Shown: positions 43,024 to 52,498, numbered from the stretch's first letter. The stretch: 64,000 nt of DNA from CALDTK01 sp965215215 (GCA_965215215.1 OZ244043.1:2666001-2730000), one strand, 5' to 3'. Notes: generated from the letters alone by a model not told the origin. Translations and numbers: made by a program.

Positions 43024-45837
43024 TTGGCCGACAACACCCTCTACCTACTCGACGGACACGCGCTCGTGTACCAGTACCACTTCGCGTTTCGCGACCGGCC
43101 GCTCATTAACTCGAAGGGAGTAAATACGAGCGCGATCGTGGGCTTTACCCGGATGCTGTGGGACCTGCTGCAGAACTCCAATCCGAGTCACATCGCGGTG
43201 GTCTTCGACCCTTCCGGCGAGACCTTCCGCACGGCGCTTTACCGGGAGTACAAGGCGAACCGCGAGGAGCAGCCCGAGGATATCCGGGCGGCGCTGCCGA
43301 AGATTCGCGAGATCGTGGAGGCGATGAATATTCCGGTCAAGGTGGTGCCCAACTACGAGGCCGACGACGTGATCGGGACGCTCGCCAAGCAGGCCGAGGG
43401 GGAGGGCTACGACGTGTTTATGGTCACGCCCGACAAAGACTACGGGCAGCTCGTGAGCGATAGGGTGCACCAGTACCGACCCTCGCGGATGGGGAGCGGC
43501 GTGACGGTTTTGCGGAAGCGGGACATCCTCGACAAGTGGGACATCGAGCGCCCGGAGCAGGTGATCGACGTGCTCGCGCTCCAGGGCGACTCCTCGGACA
43601 ACATCCCCGGCGTACCCGGCATCGGACCGAAAACGGCGGCGAAGCTCCTCAAGGAGTTCGGTAGCCTCGACGGGATCTACGAGGGCATCGAGCGGGTGCG
43701 GGGCAAGAACCAGGAACGCCTGCGCGAATTCGAGGAACAGGCGCGCATGAGCTACAAGCTCGCCACCATCGACGTGGAAACGCCCGTGAGATTCGACGCC
43801 TCGGCCTTCTGCGTGGATCCGATGGACCGCGATAAGCTGGCCGCGCTCTTCGGCGACCTCGAGATCCGGAGTCTGGCCAAGGCGATGCTCGGCGCCGCCG
43901 AAGCCGGCCAGACGGTGCCGAGCGCGAGCGGCCAGATCAACCTCTTCGACACCGGCAAGCAGGTGGCCCACCCCTCGGCGGCGATCGTGAAGGCCCGCGG
44001 GGTGCCGGAGGCGCTGACCACCCTCGCCACCTCCGACGCGAAGTACCACCTCGTGCAGACCGAGGAGGAGATCGCGCGGCTGCTCACGCTGTTGGGCGGC
44101 TACGCCGACGTGTGCTTCGACACCGAGACCACGAGCGTCAACGCCATCGACGCGGAGCTCGTCGGGTTGGCCTGGGCCGTAGAGGAAAACGAGGCTTACT
44201 ACGTGCCGGTGCCCGCCGAGGAGGCCGCGGCCCAGGCCCTGGTCGATCGCTTCAAGCCCGTTTTGGAGGATGCCGCTGTCGCGAAAACCGGTCAGAACCT
44301 GAAGTACGACGTGATGGTGCTCGCCAGGTACGGGGTGCGCGTGGCCGGCCCGGTGCGCGACACGATGCTGATGCACTACCTGCTGAGCCCGGAGCTGAAG
44401 CACAACCTCAACTACATGGCCGAAACGTACCTCAAGTACGCGCCGCAACCCATCGAGGAGCTGATCGGGAGGAAGGGGAAGGACCAGGGGACGATGCGCG
44501 ACGTACCGGTGGAGAAGGCCGCGGCCTACGCCGGTGAGGACGCCGACATTACCCTCAGGCTGGCTCGGCTGCTCTACCCCAAGCTCGAGCGCGAGGGCAT
44601 GATCGACCTCTACGAGCGCGTGGAGGCGCCCCTGGTGTACGTGCTCCGCGACATGGAGACGAACGGGGTGAAGGTGGACAGCGGTTTCCTCGTCGATTAC
44701 GCCGGCCAGCTCAAAGAGCGGATGGCGGAGCTGGAGCGCAGATTTCGCGAGGAGACGCAGGTGGGGCCGGACTTCAACATCGGCTCCCCGAAGCAGATCG
44801 GCGAACTGCTCTTCGACCGGATGAACATCCCGTACAAGGGGCGCAAGACCAAAACAGGCGCCTACGTAACCGACGAGGCGAAGCTGACCTACCTCGCGCA
44901 CGACTACCCGATCGTGAGCACGCTGCTCGAGATCCGCAAACTCAAGAAACTACTCGGCACCTACGTGGAGGCACTCCCGAAGCTGGTCAACGAGCGCACC
45001 GGGATGGTGCACTCGAGCTTCAACCAGGCGGCGGTGGCGACCGGCCGGCTCTCGTCCTCGAACCCGAACCTGCAGAACATCCCGATGCGCACCGGCGACG
45101 GGCGCGAGATCCGGAAGGCCTTTGTGCCGCGGGGACCGGGGCGCCGGATCGTGGCGGCGGACTACTCGCAGATCGAGCTGCGGCTCATCGCGCAAATCGC
45201 CGGCGAAACGGCGATGCTCGAGGCCTTCGGCGACGGGCGGGACATCCACCGCGCCACCGCCGCCCTCGTGTTCGGCGTGCCCTTCGAGGAGGTGAGCGAC
45301 GACCAGCGGCGCCAGGCGAAGACGATCAACTTCGCGATCATCTACGGGGCGGGGGCCAACCGGGTGTCGGAAGAGCTGGATACGACGCGCCAGGAGGCGG
45401 CGGACCTGATCGAGCAGTACTTCGAGACGTATCCGGGGCTGCAGAAATTCATGGAATCGCAGCGGGAGTCGGCCCGGCGCCAGGGGTACGTCGAGACGGT
45501 ACTCGGGCGGCGGCGCTACCTGCGGGACATCAATTCGGCCAACAACAACCTCCGCGCCTACGCCGAGCGAAACGCGGCGAACACGCCGATCCAGGGCACG
45601 GCCGCCGACCTGATGAAGCTGGCCATGATCCGGCTGCACGACCGGATGGCGGCGGAGGGGATGGAGAGTTTGTTGACGCTCCAGGTGCACGACGAACTCG
45701 TGTTCGACGCACCGGAGGGGGAGGTGGAGCGCCTGCGGGCGATGGCCGCCGAGGAGATGGTGGCCGCGATGCCGGAGGTGGAAGTGCGGCTGATGGTGGA
45801 GAGCGGGGTAGGGGAGAATTGGTTGGAGGCCCACTAG
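43024..45837 (+). CDS. polA: DNA polymerase I
   Basis: A 937-residue PolA starting at a TTG (ADNTLYLLDGHALVYQYHF). 5'-3' nuclease domain about 1-290 (VPNYEADDVIGTLAKQA, PDKDYGQLV, GDSSDNIPGVPGIGPKTA). The 3'-5' proofreading domain is intact (VCFDTETTSV, KTGQNLKYDVMVLA, AYAGEDADITLRL). The polymerase domain shows AADYSQIELRLIAQIAGE (motif A), RRQAKTINFAIIYGAG (O helix) and LQVHDELVFDAP (motif C). It fills gaps and removes primers. One mini-hairpin variant at 43507, in the nuclease domain. Confidence 0.97.
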   Translation: MADNTLYLLDGHALVYQYHFAFRDRPLINSKGVNTSAIVGFTRMLWDLLQNSNPSHIAVVFDPSGETFRTALYREYKANREEQPEDIRAALPKIREIVEAMNIPVKVVPNYEADDVIGTLAKQAEGEGYDVFMVTPDKDYGQLVSDRVHQYRPSRMGSGVTVLRKRDILDKWDIERPEQVIDVLALQGDSSDNIPGVPGIGPKTAAKLLKEFGSLDGIYEGIERVRGKNQERLREFEEQARMSYKLATIDVETPVRFDASAFCVDPMDRDKLAALFGDLEIRSLAKAMLGAAEAGQTVPSASGQINLFDTGKQVAHPSAAIVKARGVPEALTTLATSDAKYHLVQTEEEIARLLTLLGGYADVCFDTETTSVNAIDAELVGLAWAVEENEAYYVPVPAEEAAAQALVDRFKPVLEDAAVAKTGQNLKYDVMVLARYGVRVAGPVRDTMLMHYLLSPELKHNLNYMAETYLKYAPQPIEELIGRKGKDQGTMRDVPVEKAAAYAGEDADITLRLARLLYPKLEREGMIDLYERVEAPLVYVLRDMETNGVKVDSGFLVDYAGQLKERMAELERRFREETQVGPDFNIGSPKQIGELLFDRMNIPYKGRKTKTGAYVTDEAKLTYLAHDYPIVSTLLEIRKLKKLLGTYVEALPKLVNERTGMVHSSFNQAAVATGRLSSSNPNLQNIPMRTGDGREIRKAFVPRGPGRRIVAADYSQIELRLIAQIAGETAMLEAFGDGRDIHRATAALVFGVPFEEVSDDQRRQAKTINFAIIYGAGANRVSEELDTTRQEAADLIEQYFETYPGLQKFMESQRESARRQGYVETVLGRRRYLRDINSANNNLRAYAERNAANTPIQGTAADLMKLAMIRLHDRMAAEGMESLLTLQVHDELVFDAPEGEVERLRAMAAEEMVAAMPEVEVRLMVESGVGENWLEAH

Positions 45838-45912
45838 TACCGGCCGGTAGCGTGCGGTAAGGACGGAACGAAAATTTTATTTGCGCGATTCGTGAAAGTA
45901 GGTTATCATTGT

Positions 45913-45936
45913 GGTGTACTAGTTAAGTAGTACACC
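45913..45936. promoter_or_regulatory. Probable GntR/YtrA operator GGTGTACTA-N6-TAGTACACC
   Basis: Perfect 9-bp arms around GTTAAG, ending 12 bp before the ABC ATPase start codon. GTGTA...TACAC dyads are typical targets of YtrA-subfamily GntR repressors, and such a regulator is encoded third in this operon, so autoregulation is the simplest reading. Confidence 0.75.
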
Positions 45937-45948
45937 AATACGAACGAC

Positions 45949-46809
45949 ATGGTCCACCTCGACAATTTCTCTTTCGGCTACGGTAAGCGGGAGCTGTTTC
46001 GCGATCTCGACCTCGACCTCACGGCGGGGGGGATCTACGGTTTGCTCGGTCGCAACGGCGCGGGTAAGTCCACCCTATTGAAGTTGATCGCCGGCTGCCT
46101 CGAACCGACGGGCGGTACGGCGCTCACCTTCGGGCGGCCCGCGTTCGCGCGGCGGGCCGAGGTGCTCCAACGGCTCTACTTCTTGCCGGAGCAGGTGTAC
46201 CTCCCCGCCAGGAGTTGGCGCGCGCTCGCGGCCGCTTACGGTGGTTTCTACCCGCGCTTCGACGAAACGAGTTTTGGCGAAAGCCTCGAGCTCCTGAAGG
46301 TACCCACCGACCGCAAGCTCACCGAGCTCTCGCTCGGGCAGAAGAAAAAAGGGCTCATCGCCTTCGCCCTGGCTTGCAACACCGAACTGCTCATCCTCGA
46401 CGAGCCGACGAACGGACTCGATATCCCTTCGAAGGCCCTGCTGAGGAGTATCCTCGCCGCGACGGCCTCCGAGTCGCGCGCCATCATCGTGTCTACTCAC
46501 CAAGTGCGGGATCTCGCCGGACTGATCGACCCGATCCTCGTCGTCGAAGACGGGCAGATGATCGCCAACGTCGACCTCCAGCGGGTGAGCGAGGCCTTCA
46601 CCTTCGAGCTCGTTTCGGCCATGCAGCCCCCCGCCGACGCGCTCTACTCCGAACGCGTGCCGGGTGGCCACTACGTGGTACGGCATAATACCGCGGGCCG
46701 GCATACCGAGCCCGATTTGGAGGTGCTCTTTAATGCCCTCGTGATGCCGGACAGTCCGGTGCTGCGCAAGCTCGGCGCCCCTACTCCCTCGTTTACCACT
46801 CCCGTTTAA
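45949..46809 (+). CDS. ABC transporter ATP-binding protein
   Basis: A 286-residue ATPase: Walker A LLGRNGAGKSTLL (about 32-44), Q-loop region YFLPEQVYLP, signature ELSLGQKKKG (SLGQ instead of LSGGQ), Walker B LLILDEPTNGLD and H-loop IVSTHQV. It pairs with the membrane protein encoded next (11-bp gap) and is controlled with the YtrA-type regulator, an arrangement known from the B. subtilis ytr operon and cell-envelope stress ABC systems. Substrate unknown. A mini-hairpin at 46271 encodes part of SFGES. Confidence 0.92.
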   Translation: MVHLDNFSFGYGKRELFRDLDLDLTAGGIYGLLGRNGAGKSTLLKLIAGCLEPTGGTALTFGRPAFARRAEVLQRLYFLPEQVYLPARSWRALAAAYGGFYPRFDETSFGESLELLKVPTDRKLTELSLGQKKKGLIAFALACNTELLILDEPTNGLDIPSKALLRSILAATASESRAIIVSTHQVRDLAGLIDPILVVEDGQMIANVDLQRVSEAFTFELVSAMQPPADALYSERVPGGHYVVRHNTAGRHTEPDLEVLFNALVMPDSPVLRKLGAPTPSFTTPV

Positions 46810-46820
46810 AGCCTAGTCTC

Positions 46821-47567
46821 ATGCAACTCAATCTCAACCGAGTCGGCCTTCTGCTGCGGCGCATGGCCATTCTTCACTCTCCCAAACAGTTACGCTCTGC
46901 CGGCCTCTGGTTCCTGCTGCTTATTGCGGCGAGCTTCCTAGGCAATGTCGACGAAGCCGAAGGGCAGTTCTTCGCGACGTGGTACGCCGTGCTGCTCTAC
47001 ATCATCGGAGCTACGCTAACCGTCAACTCCCTGCCCGAACTCCGCGACGCGGATGGCCGCCAGGCATTCCTTACCCTGCCCACGAGCGACGCCGAAAAGT
47101 GGCTCGCGACCTGGGTGTATACCGGTCCCGTACTGGTGGTTGCCTTTTCGCTGATCTACTCGGTTTTCTGTCTGATTTTCAACGCAGTGCTCTCCATTTG
47201 GGGGGGCTCCTTCGAGTCTTTCGCGCTCTTCGGAAGTGCATCGGCGTGGGAAACCATTCGTACGTACCTCGTTTTCCTCCACCCGGCCCTTATACTAGGA
47301 GCGATCGTGTTCAACCGGAGTCCCGCGCAAAAGACAGCGGGCACCGTGGTCATCGTATTCCTCGCGCTCGCAGCCATCCTCGTGCTCGCGATCCGGATTA
47401 TCCACTACGACCAGTTCGAAGGCTTTTTCACCCCAATTGGCAATTTCAACTTCACCCTCTTTAACGATACCGAGCCGCCCACCGCCATTGCCTGGACCAT
47501 CGGCGCGCTCTTCTCCCTGGCGTTACTCGCCGCCTCTTACTTCAAGTTTCAAGAAAAGGAGGTATAG
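46821..47567 (+). CDS. ABC transporter membrane subunit (unknown substrate)
   Basis: A 248-residue protein with about six hydrophobic helices (LWFLLLIAASFLG, WYAVLLYIIGATLTV, VYTGPVLVVAFSLIYSVFCLIF, FLHPALILGAIVF, VVIVFLALAAILVLAIRI, GALFSLALLAASYF). LPELRDADGRQAFLTLPTSDAEKWL between helices two and three is typical of ABC-2-like permeases of Bacteroidota GntR-ABC operons. It should form the transmembrane path for the ATPase encoded upstream. Confidence 0.8.
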   Translation: MQLNLNRVGLLLRRMAILHSPKQLRSAGLWFLLLIAASFLGNVDEAEGQFFATWYAVLLYIIGATLTVNSLPELRDADGRQAFLTLPTSDAEKWLATWVYTGPVLVVAFSLIYSVFCLIFNAVLSIWGGSFESFALFGSASAWETIRTYLVFLHPALILGAIVFNRSPAQKTAGTVVIVFLALAAILVLAIRIIHYDQFEGFFTPIGNFNFTLFNDTEPPTAIAWTIGALFSLALLAASYFKFQEKEV

Positions 47568-47569
47568 CC

Positions 47570-47968
47570 ATGGATTTCAAAGCAACCACCACCATCTACG
47601 AGCAGATCGCCGGTATGATAGAAGATAACATTCTCTCCGGAAGCCTGCCCGAGGGCGAACGCCTCCAGTCGGTCCGCGAGCTCGCCTCCGAAGTGCAGGT
47701 CAACCCGAACACCGTGCAACGCACCTACGCCAGCCTCCAGGATTCCGGCGTGATCCGCAACCAGCGCGGCATCGGCTACTTCGTGGCCGACGACGCTCGC
47801 CAGCAGGTTTTGCGGCAGCGCCGAAGTCACTTCGAACGCGAGGCCTTGCCCGAATTTTTCCACCAATTATCGCTGCTCGGGGTAACCCCCGCCGAGCTCG
47901 CCAGCCTCTTCAGCGACTACGTCGCCGAGAACCCAACGCCCGTCACCGCCACAAGTGCCCAATCGTGA
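47570..47968 (+). CDS. GntR family (YtrA subfamily) transcriptional regulator
   Basis: A 132-residue regulator: winged helix at 1-75 (IYEQIAGMIEDNILSGSLPEGERLQSVRELASEVQVNPNTVQRTYASLQDSGVI read in parts), with only a short C-terminal helix pair (LPEFFHQLSLLGVTPAELASLF), the mark of the YtrA subfamily, which lacks a large effector domain. It probably represses its own operon through the dyad at 45913-45936. It overlaps the next gene by 4 bp. Confidence 0.92.
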   Translation: MDFKATTTIYEQIAGMIEDNILSGSLPEGERLQSVRELASEVQVNPNTVQRTYASLQDSGVIRNQRGIGYFVADDARQQVLRQRRSHFEREALPEFFHQLSLLGVTPAELASLFSDYVAENPTPVTATSAQS

Positions 47969-48711
47969 AAATCTCCAACGTCATCCTCACCGCCGCCTTC
48001 GCCGCCGCGGCCCTCTTCCTCATCGCCGCCACCATCAACGAGCGCGGGACATCCGCCGACGTCGTGTCGCCTTCCGGCAAAACCGTCGTCGACACGCGGG
48101 AGGCGTTCCCCCTGAAGCACATCCGGGTGGATATCCCCATCATGCTCATCCTGCGGGCCGGGCTCCCCGAACTGAGCGTCGAGGGCGACGAGGCCTACGT
48201 GAATATCATCGAGGACGTCGACGACGATCCGGCCGTGCTCGACCTGAGGGTCGTGGACGGCGCTAAGCTTCCGGACGAGAACGGGGTCGTCGTGCGCCTG
48301 TCGACGCCGGAGCTCGACGGCATCGAGCTCGCGAACTCCTCGAGCGTACGCTCCGAGGGCGCGCTGACCTTTTCCGATCTCGGGTTGCGCACCGCGGGAA
48401 ACTCCGTTGTGGAGCTCGAGCTGGCGAACGCGAACTCCCTCTCGATCGACGGCTCGGGTACCCTCAACGGTACGCTCCGCGGCTCGGTAAAGGACCTGGT
48501 GGTGAACACGGCCGGGAGCACGGAGATCGACGCGCTCGAACTGAGCAGTAATACCGCCGAGGTCGAGCTGGCCGGTTCGGGACTGGTCCGCGTCAACGCC
48601 GACAGCACCCTATCGCTCAAAGTGGCCGGCTCCGGGGATCTGGAGTACAGGGGCGACCCCGAGCTATCCGTCGAGATAGCGGGTTCGGGCCAGGTGCGCA
48701 AGGTGAAGTAA
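47965..48711 (+). CDS. DUF2807 (auto-transporter adhesin head GIN-type) protein
   Basis: Starts at GTG 47965 within the stop of the GntR gene. One N-terminal hydrophobic segment (VILTAAFAAAALFLIAATI), then a repetitive parallel beta-helix of the DUF2807 family: FPLKHIRVDIPIMLILR, LSTPELDGIELANSSSVRSEG, ELELANANSLSIDGSGTLNG, ALELSSNTAEVELAGSGLVRVNADSTLSLKVAGSGDLEY read in parts, ending SVEIAGSGQVRKVK. It is an envelope protein of unknown role. Co-transcription with an ABC exporter and repressor suggests a function in the same envelope response. Confidence 0.88.
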   Translation: MKISNVILTAAFAAAALFLIAATINERGTSADVVSPSGKTVVDTREAFPLKHIRVDIPIMLILRAGLPELSVEGDEAYVNIIEDVDDDPAVLDLRVVDGAKLPDENGVVVRLSTPELDGIELANSSSVRSEGALTFSDLGLRTAGNSVVELELANANSLSIDGSGTLNGTLRGSVKDLVVNTAGSTEIDALELSSNTAEVELAGSGLVRVNADSTLSLKVAGSGDLEYRGDPELSVEIAGSGQVRKVK

Positions 48712-48757
48712 ACCCTCGCGCGACCCGACCCGGGAACCTGAACGCTGATAAAAGAAC

Positions 48758-49372
48758 TTAGGCTGCGGCGCTCTGCTCGACGACGACGCTGTCGAGGGCT
48801 TTCTGCAGGGCTTGCGGCTCGAGCGCGGGCTGCGCGGTGCCTTCGACCCGGACGATGTCCACGTCCGTCATGCCGAGGAACGCGAAGATGGTTTTCAGGT
48901 AAGGGGCTACGAAATCGTAGGAGGCGTAGGGACCCTCGGAGTAAACCCCGCCGCTCGAGAGCGCCACGTAGACCTTCTTGCCTTCGATGAGTCCGACGGG
49001 ACCTTTGTCGGTGTACTTGAAGGTGACGCCCGCGCGCGAGATGTGGTCGACCCAGGCCTTCAGCGTGGAGGCGATGCCGAAGTTGTAGAGTGGCGCACCG
49101 ACGACGATGACGTCGGAGCCGGTAACCTCGGCGATGGCCTCGTCGGAGTGGCGCATCGCCTCCTTCTGGTCGGGCGTACGCTGCTCTGCGGGGGCTAGGA
49201 AGGCCTGGATCTTGGCTTCCTCGAGGTGGGGGAAGGGGTCGGTGGCGAGGTCGCGGGTTACCACCTTGGCGTCGGGGTGCTCCTGCTTGAGCTTATCGAG
49301 GATGCCGTTGGCGAGTTTGATGCTGTAGGACTGGCCCGCGCGGGGACTGGAGATGACGTTGAGGATCTGCAT
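48758..49372 (-). CDS. azoR: FMN-dependent NADH:quinone oxidoreductase / azoreductase
   Basis: A 204-residue flavodoxin-fold enzyme. FMN-binding start ISSPRAGQSYSIKLA (residues 7-21), the conserved APLYNFGIASTLKAWVDHISRAGVTFKY block (about 93-120) and the SSGGVYSEGP loop. AzoR reduces quinones and azo compounds with NADH by two-electron transfer and protects against thiol/quinone stress. It is a single gene; a dyad (TTTTGTC-GGA-GACAAAA) lies 50 bp upstream of its start. Confidence 0.93.
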   Translation of the reverse strand: MQILNVISSPRAGQSYSIKLANGILDKLKQEHPDAKVVTRDLATDPFPHLEEAKIQAFLAPAEQRTPDQKEAMRHSDEAIAEVTGSDVIVVGAPLYNFGIASTLKAWVDHISRAGVTFKYTDKGPVGLIEGKKVYVALSSGGVYSEGPYASYDFVAPYLKTIFAFLGMTDVDIVRVEGTAQPALEPQALQKALDSVVVEQSAAA

Positions 49373-49422
49373 GTTGCGATTTGGGTTGAAAGGTCAGCCA
49401 ACGTTTGATGTAGGTACATGGT

Positions 49423-49439
49423 TTTTGTCGGAGACAAAA
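49423..49439. promoter_or_regulatory. Inverted repeat TTTTGTC-GGA-GACAAAA upstream of azoR
   Basis: Perfect 7-bp arms with a 3-base spacer, about 50 bp from the azoR start; a second small dyad ATGTA-GG-TACAT precedes it (49409-49420). Such sites are often bound by MarR/HxlR-type redox regulators controlling azoR; the regulator itself is not in the window. Confidence 0.5.
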
Positions 49440-49506
49440 GTTTTACGGGTGGTGCATCGACACGGAGGCTGAATCGGTCCGTTTACGTAGCCCAGTCCTG
49501 TTCTGT

Positions 49507-49875
49507 ATGAGGTTTATCGTGGTCGCGCTTTCACTCCTAGTTGTTGGCGGGACGAGTGCCGTTTTAGCGCAAGCGACTCTACCGAATAGCCGAAGCGCGA
49601 GTACGTAGCCGCGCGCGCGGCGAGCGCGCCGGTGATCGACGGTGCGTTGGAGGCCGAGGTGTACGCGGGGGTTAGCCGCTTCGGCGGAGGTTACGCGCTG
49701 GCCGGGAGTACGGGGGCATCGAAGAATGGCCGACGCGGGTGCGGGTGCTCTACGACGACAAGGCCCTTTACGTAGCCGCCGAGCTTTGGTACCCCACGGC
49801 GGATTCGGTCAGTCGGGAGATCCGGCCGCGGGACGATATCGGCAACGCCGATTTTTTGGGTGTCGTCAGCGATGG
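49507..49875 (+). pseudogene. 5' fragment of a CBM9/DUF5916-like secreted protein, frameshifted
   Basis: From ATG 49507 a signal peptide (MRFIVVALSLLVVGGTSAVLA) is followed by a stop at 49606. The protein continues in a second frame as EYVAARAASAPVIDGALEAEV and in a third as RVRVLYDDKALYVAAELWY and SREIRPRDDIGNADFLGVVSDG, the pattern of the CBM9-like N-terminal domain of DUF5916 proteins. At least two frameshifts are needed. After about 49870 the family ends abruptly and an RHS sequence begins. A mini-hairpin (49561) lies in the signal peptide. Confidence 0.75.
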
Positions 49876-52133
49876 GAAGGGGCGCTCGCGCTCGACCCCG
49901 GTGGCGACGGCGACGCGGCGGCCAACCCGTTTGCGAAGTACCGCGCCGGCGCCTTCGCGCGCTTCGGCGACGACGCCTACGGCTACACGTTCGGCTACCA
50001 CGCCGAGGATTACACCCCCGTCGGCGGTGGTGCCTTTGCGGGGGAGCAGCCGGCGGTGACGACGGCGCCAAATTTGGAGGCCGGCGGCAGCGCGATCGCC
50101 CTCGGCGGCGCCCTGTACAACGGGAATACCGGCTGGATGCGCACGCGTCTGGCGGAAGCCGACGCCGGGCGCGGGGGTCACCTCATGCGCTACGGGTACG
50201 ATCAGCTCCACCGTATTCGTGCTGGCGTCGGCTGGATTGGCGGTAAGCCCTCCGGGGTTGAGGTTGGATACCGCTACGATGCGAATGGTAACCTTCAGCG
50301 GCTGCGCCGTCTGGCTGACGGGGTCGCCATCGACGACCTGACCTACGTATACGGGGACGACAGCCGCTACAACGACATTGATGCGAGTATCGTCGGGCCG
50401 AATCACGCGACCCGAATTGTGGACGTGGCTGCAGACGTTGCGGGCCTCGGCGACGTGCCGCGGGGGGAGCAAGACTTCCAATACAACGGTGTCGGAAATA
50501 CTACGATCCGCAATCAGAACGGTGTACGTCAGCAATTCTCGTTCTTCAACCACTACGGCACGATCCGTAACGTCAGCCAGCGCACGAGCTTCCTGCGTTA
50601 CGGTTACGCCGCAGCGGGTCACCGGATCTGGCGGCGGGTCAGCGACCTGACCTCCGCCCCCGAGGCCGAGGACGAGCTCAGTTTCGCGACGCTGTACGTG
50701 CGGGGCGCGGGCGGGGAGCTGCTCGCGCTCTACGAACGCGACGAGGAGCGGTTGATGCGGCAGCGGGAGGTGAGCCTGTACGGCGCGGAGCGCCTCGGGT
50801 TGTGGCGCTACGGCTCGGAGGAGCGCGTCGTACGTAATGCCGGGCGGCCGGTTGCGCGGGCGTCGGTCCCGGCGGCCCTGGAGCGCGGCCGCACGGAGTA
50901 CGCGCTGTCGAACCACCTCGGCAACACCCTGGCAACGGTGAGCGACTATAAATTGGTTACGGGCAGCAGTAGCTCGCCCGGCCTTCGGGCGCACGTGCTA
51001 TCGGCCTCAGACTACTACCCGTTCGGGCTGCGAATACCGGACGCGGCGCGGGGGACGGGAAGCGTGGCCGAGGCGTATCGCTACGGATTCAACGGCAAGG
51101 AGGACGACCGCGCGATCGGGCTCGGGGGGCAGTGGTCCAGGACTACGGGTTCAGGATCTACTGGCCGGCGATCGGGCGGTTCATGGATACCGACCCACTG
51201 ACGAGGAGCTACCCGTGGTATACACCGTATCAGTTCGCGGGAAATCGGCCAATTGATTCGCGCGACATGGATGGATTGGAGGAGGTGGAGAGCGTCACCG
51301 CGGCTGGCGTCTTAAACCTCTTCGGTGTCGAGAACACCGCACGCAAGATGACCGCGATCGAGGTCACGTACCGGCAGAACGTTCGCGCCGTTGCCGCAGC
51401 GGGTTACTCCACGAACTCTTCGGCTAAGGCCGCGCAAATCCTCACCCAGGGTGGGAGCGACCCGATTACGCGAGCATTGCGTGCGCATCTGGCGAGTTCC
51501 GCTGCACCAATCGAGTTAACGGGTAATATCTCTATTCCGGTAGCGAAGGGGAGCTCGCAGATGGCGAGTGACGTGAGCGCGTTTGTCGCTCTCGCAGTCG
51601 GCGCGCCGCTCGCGCTACCGATGGCCGCCGAGCTCGGTGCGTCCGAGGCGGGGCCAGCGCTGCTGCAGGCCGCCTCGCGGACGGGTTCGCTGGCGTGGTC
51701 GGGGACGAAGTACAGCTACAACTTGGTTAAGGCGCCGATTACTAAGGCAATCACCTGGCTGGTCGCTGGCTCCGGCACGGAGAGGCTAGCCGCTGGCGGC
51801 GCTGATGTTGTTGGACAGGTGCTGTTTAATTCAGTGAATGGCGATGATTACGATGTCTCTTCCACGTTGTCCGCTGTAGCAGCGCCGAATCGATACTTCT
51901 TGTCTGGACTCGGGGCCGGAGTAAACTTGAGTAGAAATGATGGAATCACTTTCGATATAGAGCAGGGGTTAACGGCTGGGGTGTTTAATACGATAGGTGG
52001 TCGAGGATTGGGGGCATTGGCTCCGGGTGCCGCATCACAAGCCGGACGGGCGTTAGGGGGTGGTGATGCAAGTGAATTTCTTCAGCAGTTACCTAATCTA
52101 CCGCTGAAAGCTATGTCAAGGGAAAAAGCATAA
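49868..52133 (+). pseudogene. C-terminal part of an RHS-repeat protein, joined to foreign 5' sequence and frameshifted
   Basis: From about 49868 the frame encodes YD-repeat sequence (LMRYGYDQLHRIRAGV, VGYRYDANGNLQRL, TYVYGDDS, DFQYNGVGNT, YGYAAAGHRIWR) and the RHS core start (EYALSNHLGNTLATVSD, ASDYYPFGLRIP, YRYGFNGKEDDRA). At the G6 run 51124-51129 the frame breaks. One extra G would continue as VVQDYGFRIYWPAIGRFMDT and YPWYTPYQFAGNRPIDSRDMDG (frame of 51132-52133). After DMDG follows a variable tip (LNLFGVENTARKMTAIEV, then a hydrophobic Ala/Gly-rich stretch). There is no signal peptide and only a few repeats, so this is a displaced RHS tail. Confidence 0.8.
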
Positions 52134-52308
52134 TGATATAGCCCGCGAACTGTTGTTAAGGATGCCGGTGAAGGTAATAGTTAGCAAGTCGGATCCGACT
52201 ATGTCATACCCCTTAGTTGCCCCAGAGGACTACGCGGCCGTTGGACTGCCGTACCCGGAGGGGATGGACATACTGTACCGTAAATACATCGAGTGCGAAG
52301 GGGAGTGA
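52126..52308 (+). other. Possible continuation of the RHS tip in the next frame
   Basis: If one A is lost from the A5 run at 52123-52127, the RHS frame continues as KHNDIARELLLRMPVKVIV, SKSDPTMSYPLVAPEDYAAV and GLPYPEGMDILYRKYIECEGE to the TGA at 52306. It could be the end of the toxin-like tip, or a separate small gene from the ATG in RMPVKV. Composition is clearly more AT-rich than the flanks. Confidence 0.4.
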
Positions 52309-52494
52309 TTGCGACTAGATGATGAGATTAATATTGAGTTTATCCGCTGTATCAGTACTAGTTTATATGGCGCTGTCACACTATCGTACCTTGCAGAGGC
52401 ACACTGTACATTCTCTTGCGCGTCGCGCAAGGATAAACAAGTATTGAATGCAATAGTGAGTAGCAAAACTCCAAGGCAAGATAGAATCGTATAA
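52309..52494 (+). CDS. Small unknown protein after the RHS tip
   Basis: A 61-codon frame from a TTG placed directly after the preceding TGA: RLDDEINIEFIRCISTSL, then YGAVTLSYLAEAHCTFSC and a basic tail. The position directly behind an RHS tip is where an immunity gene would sit, but the sequence matches no immunity family I know, and it may not be translated. Confidence 0.25.
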   Translation: MRLDDEINIEFIRCISTSLYGAVTLSYLAEAHCTFSCASRKDKQVLNAIVSSKTPRQDRIV

Positions 52495-52498
52495 GCTT

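Noticed and set aside
43045..44901. A 618-codon minus-strand open frame inside polA
   Set aside because: Antisense shadow of polA; no signal, motif or start context of its own.
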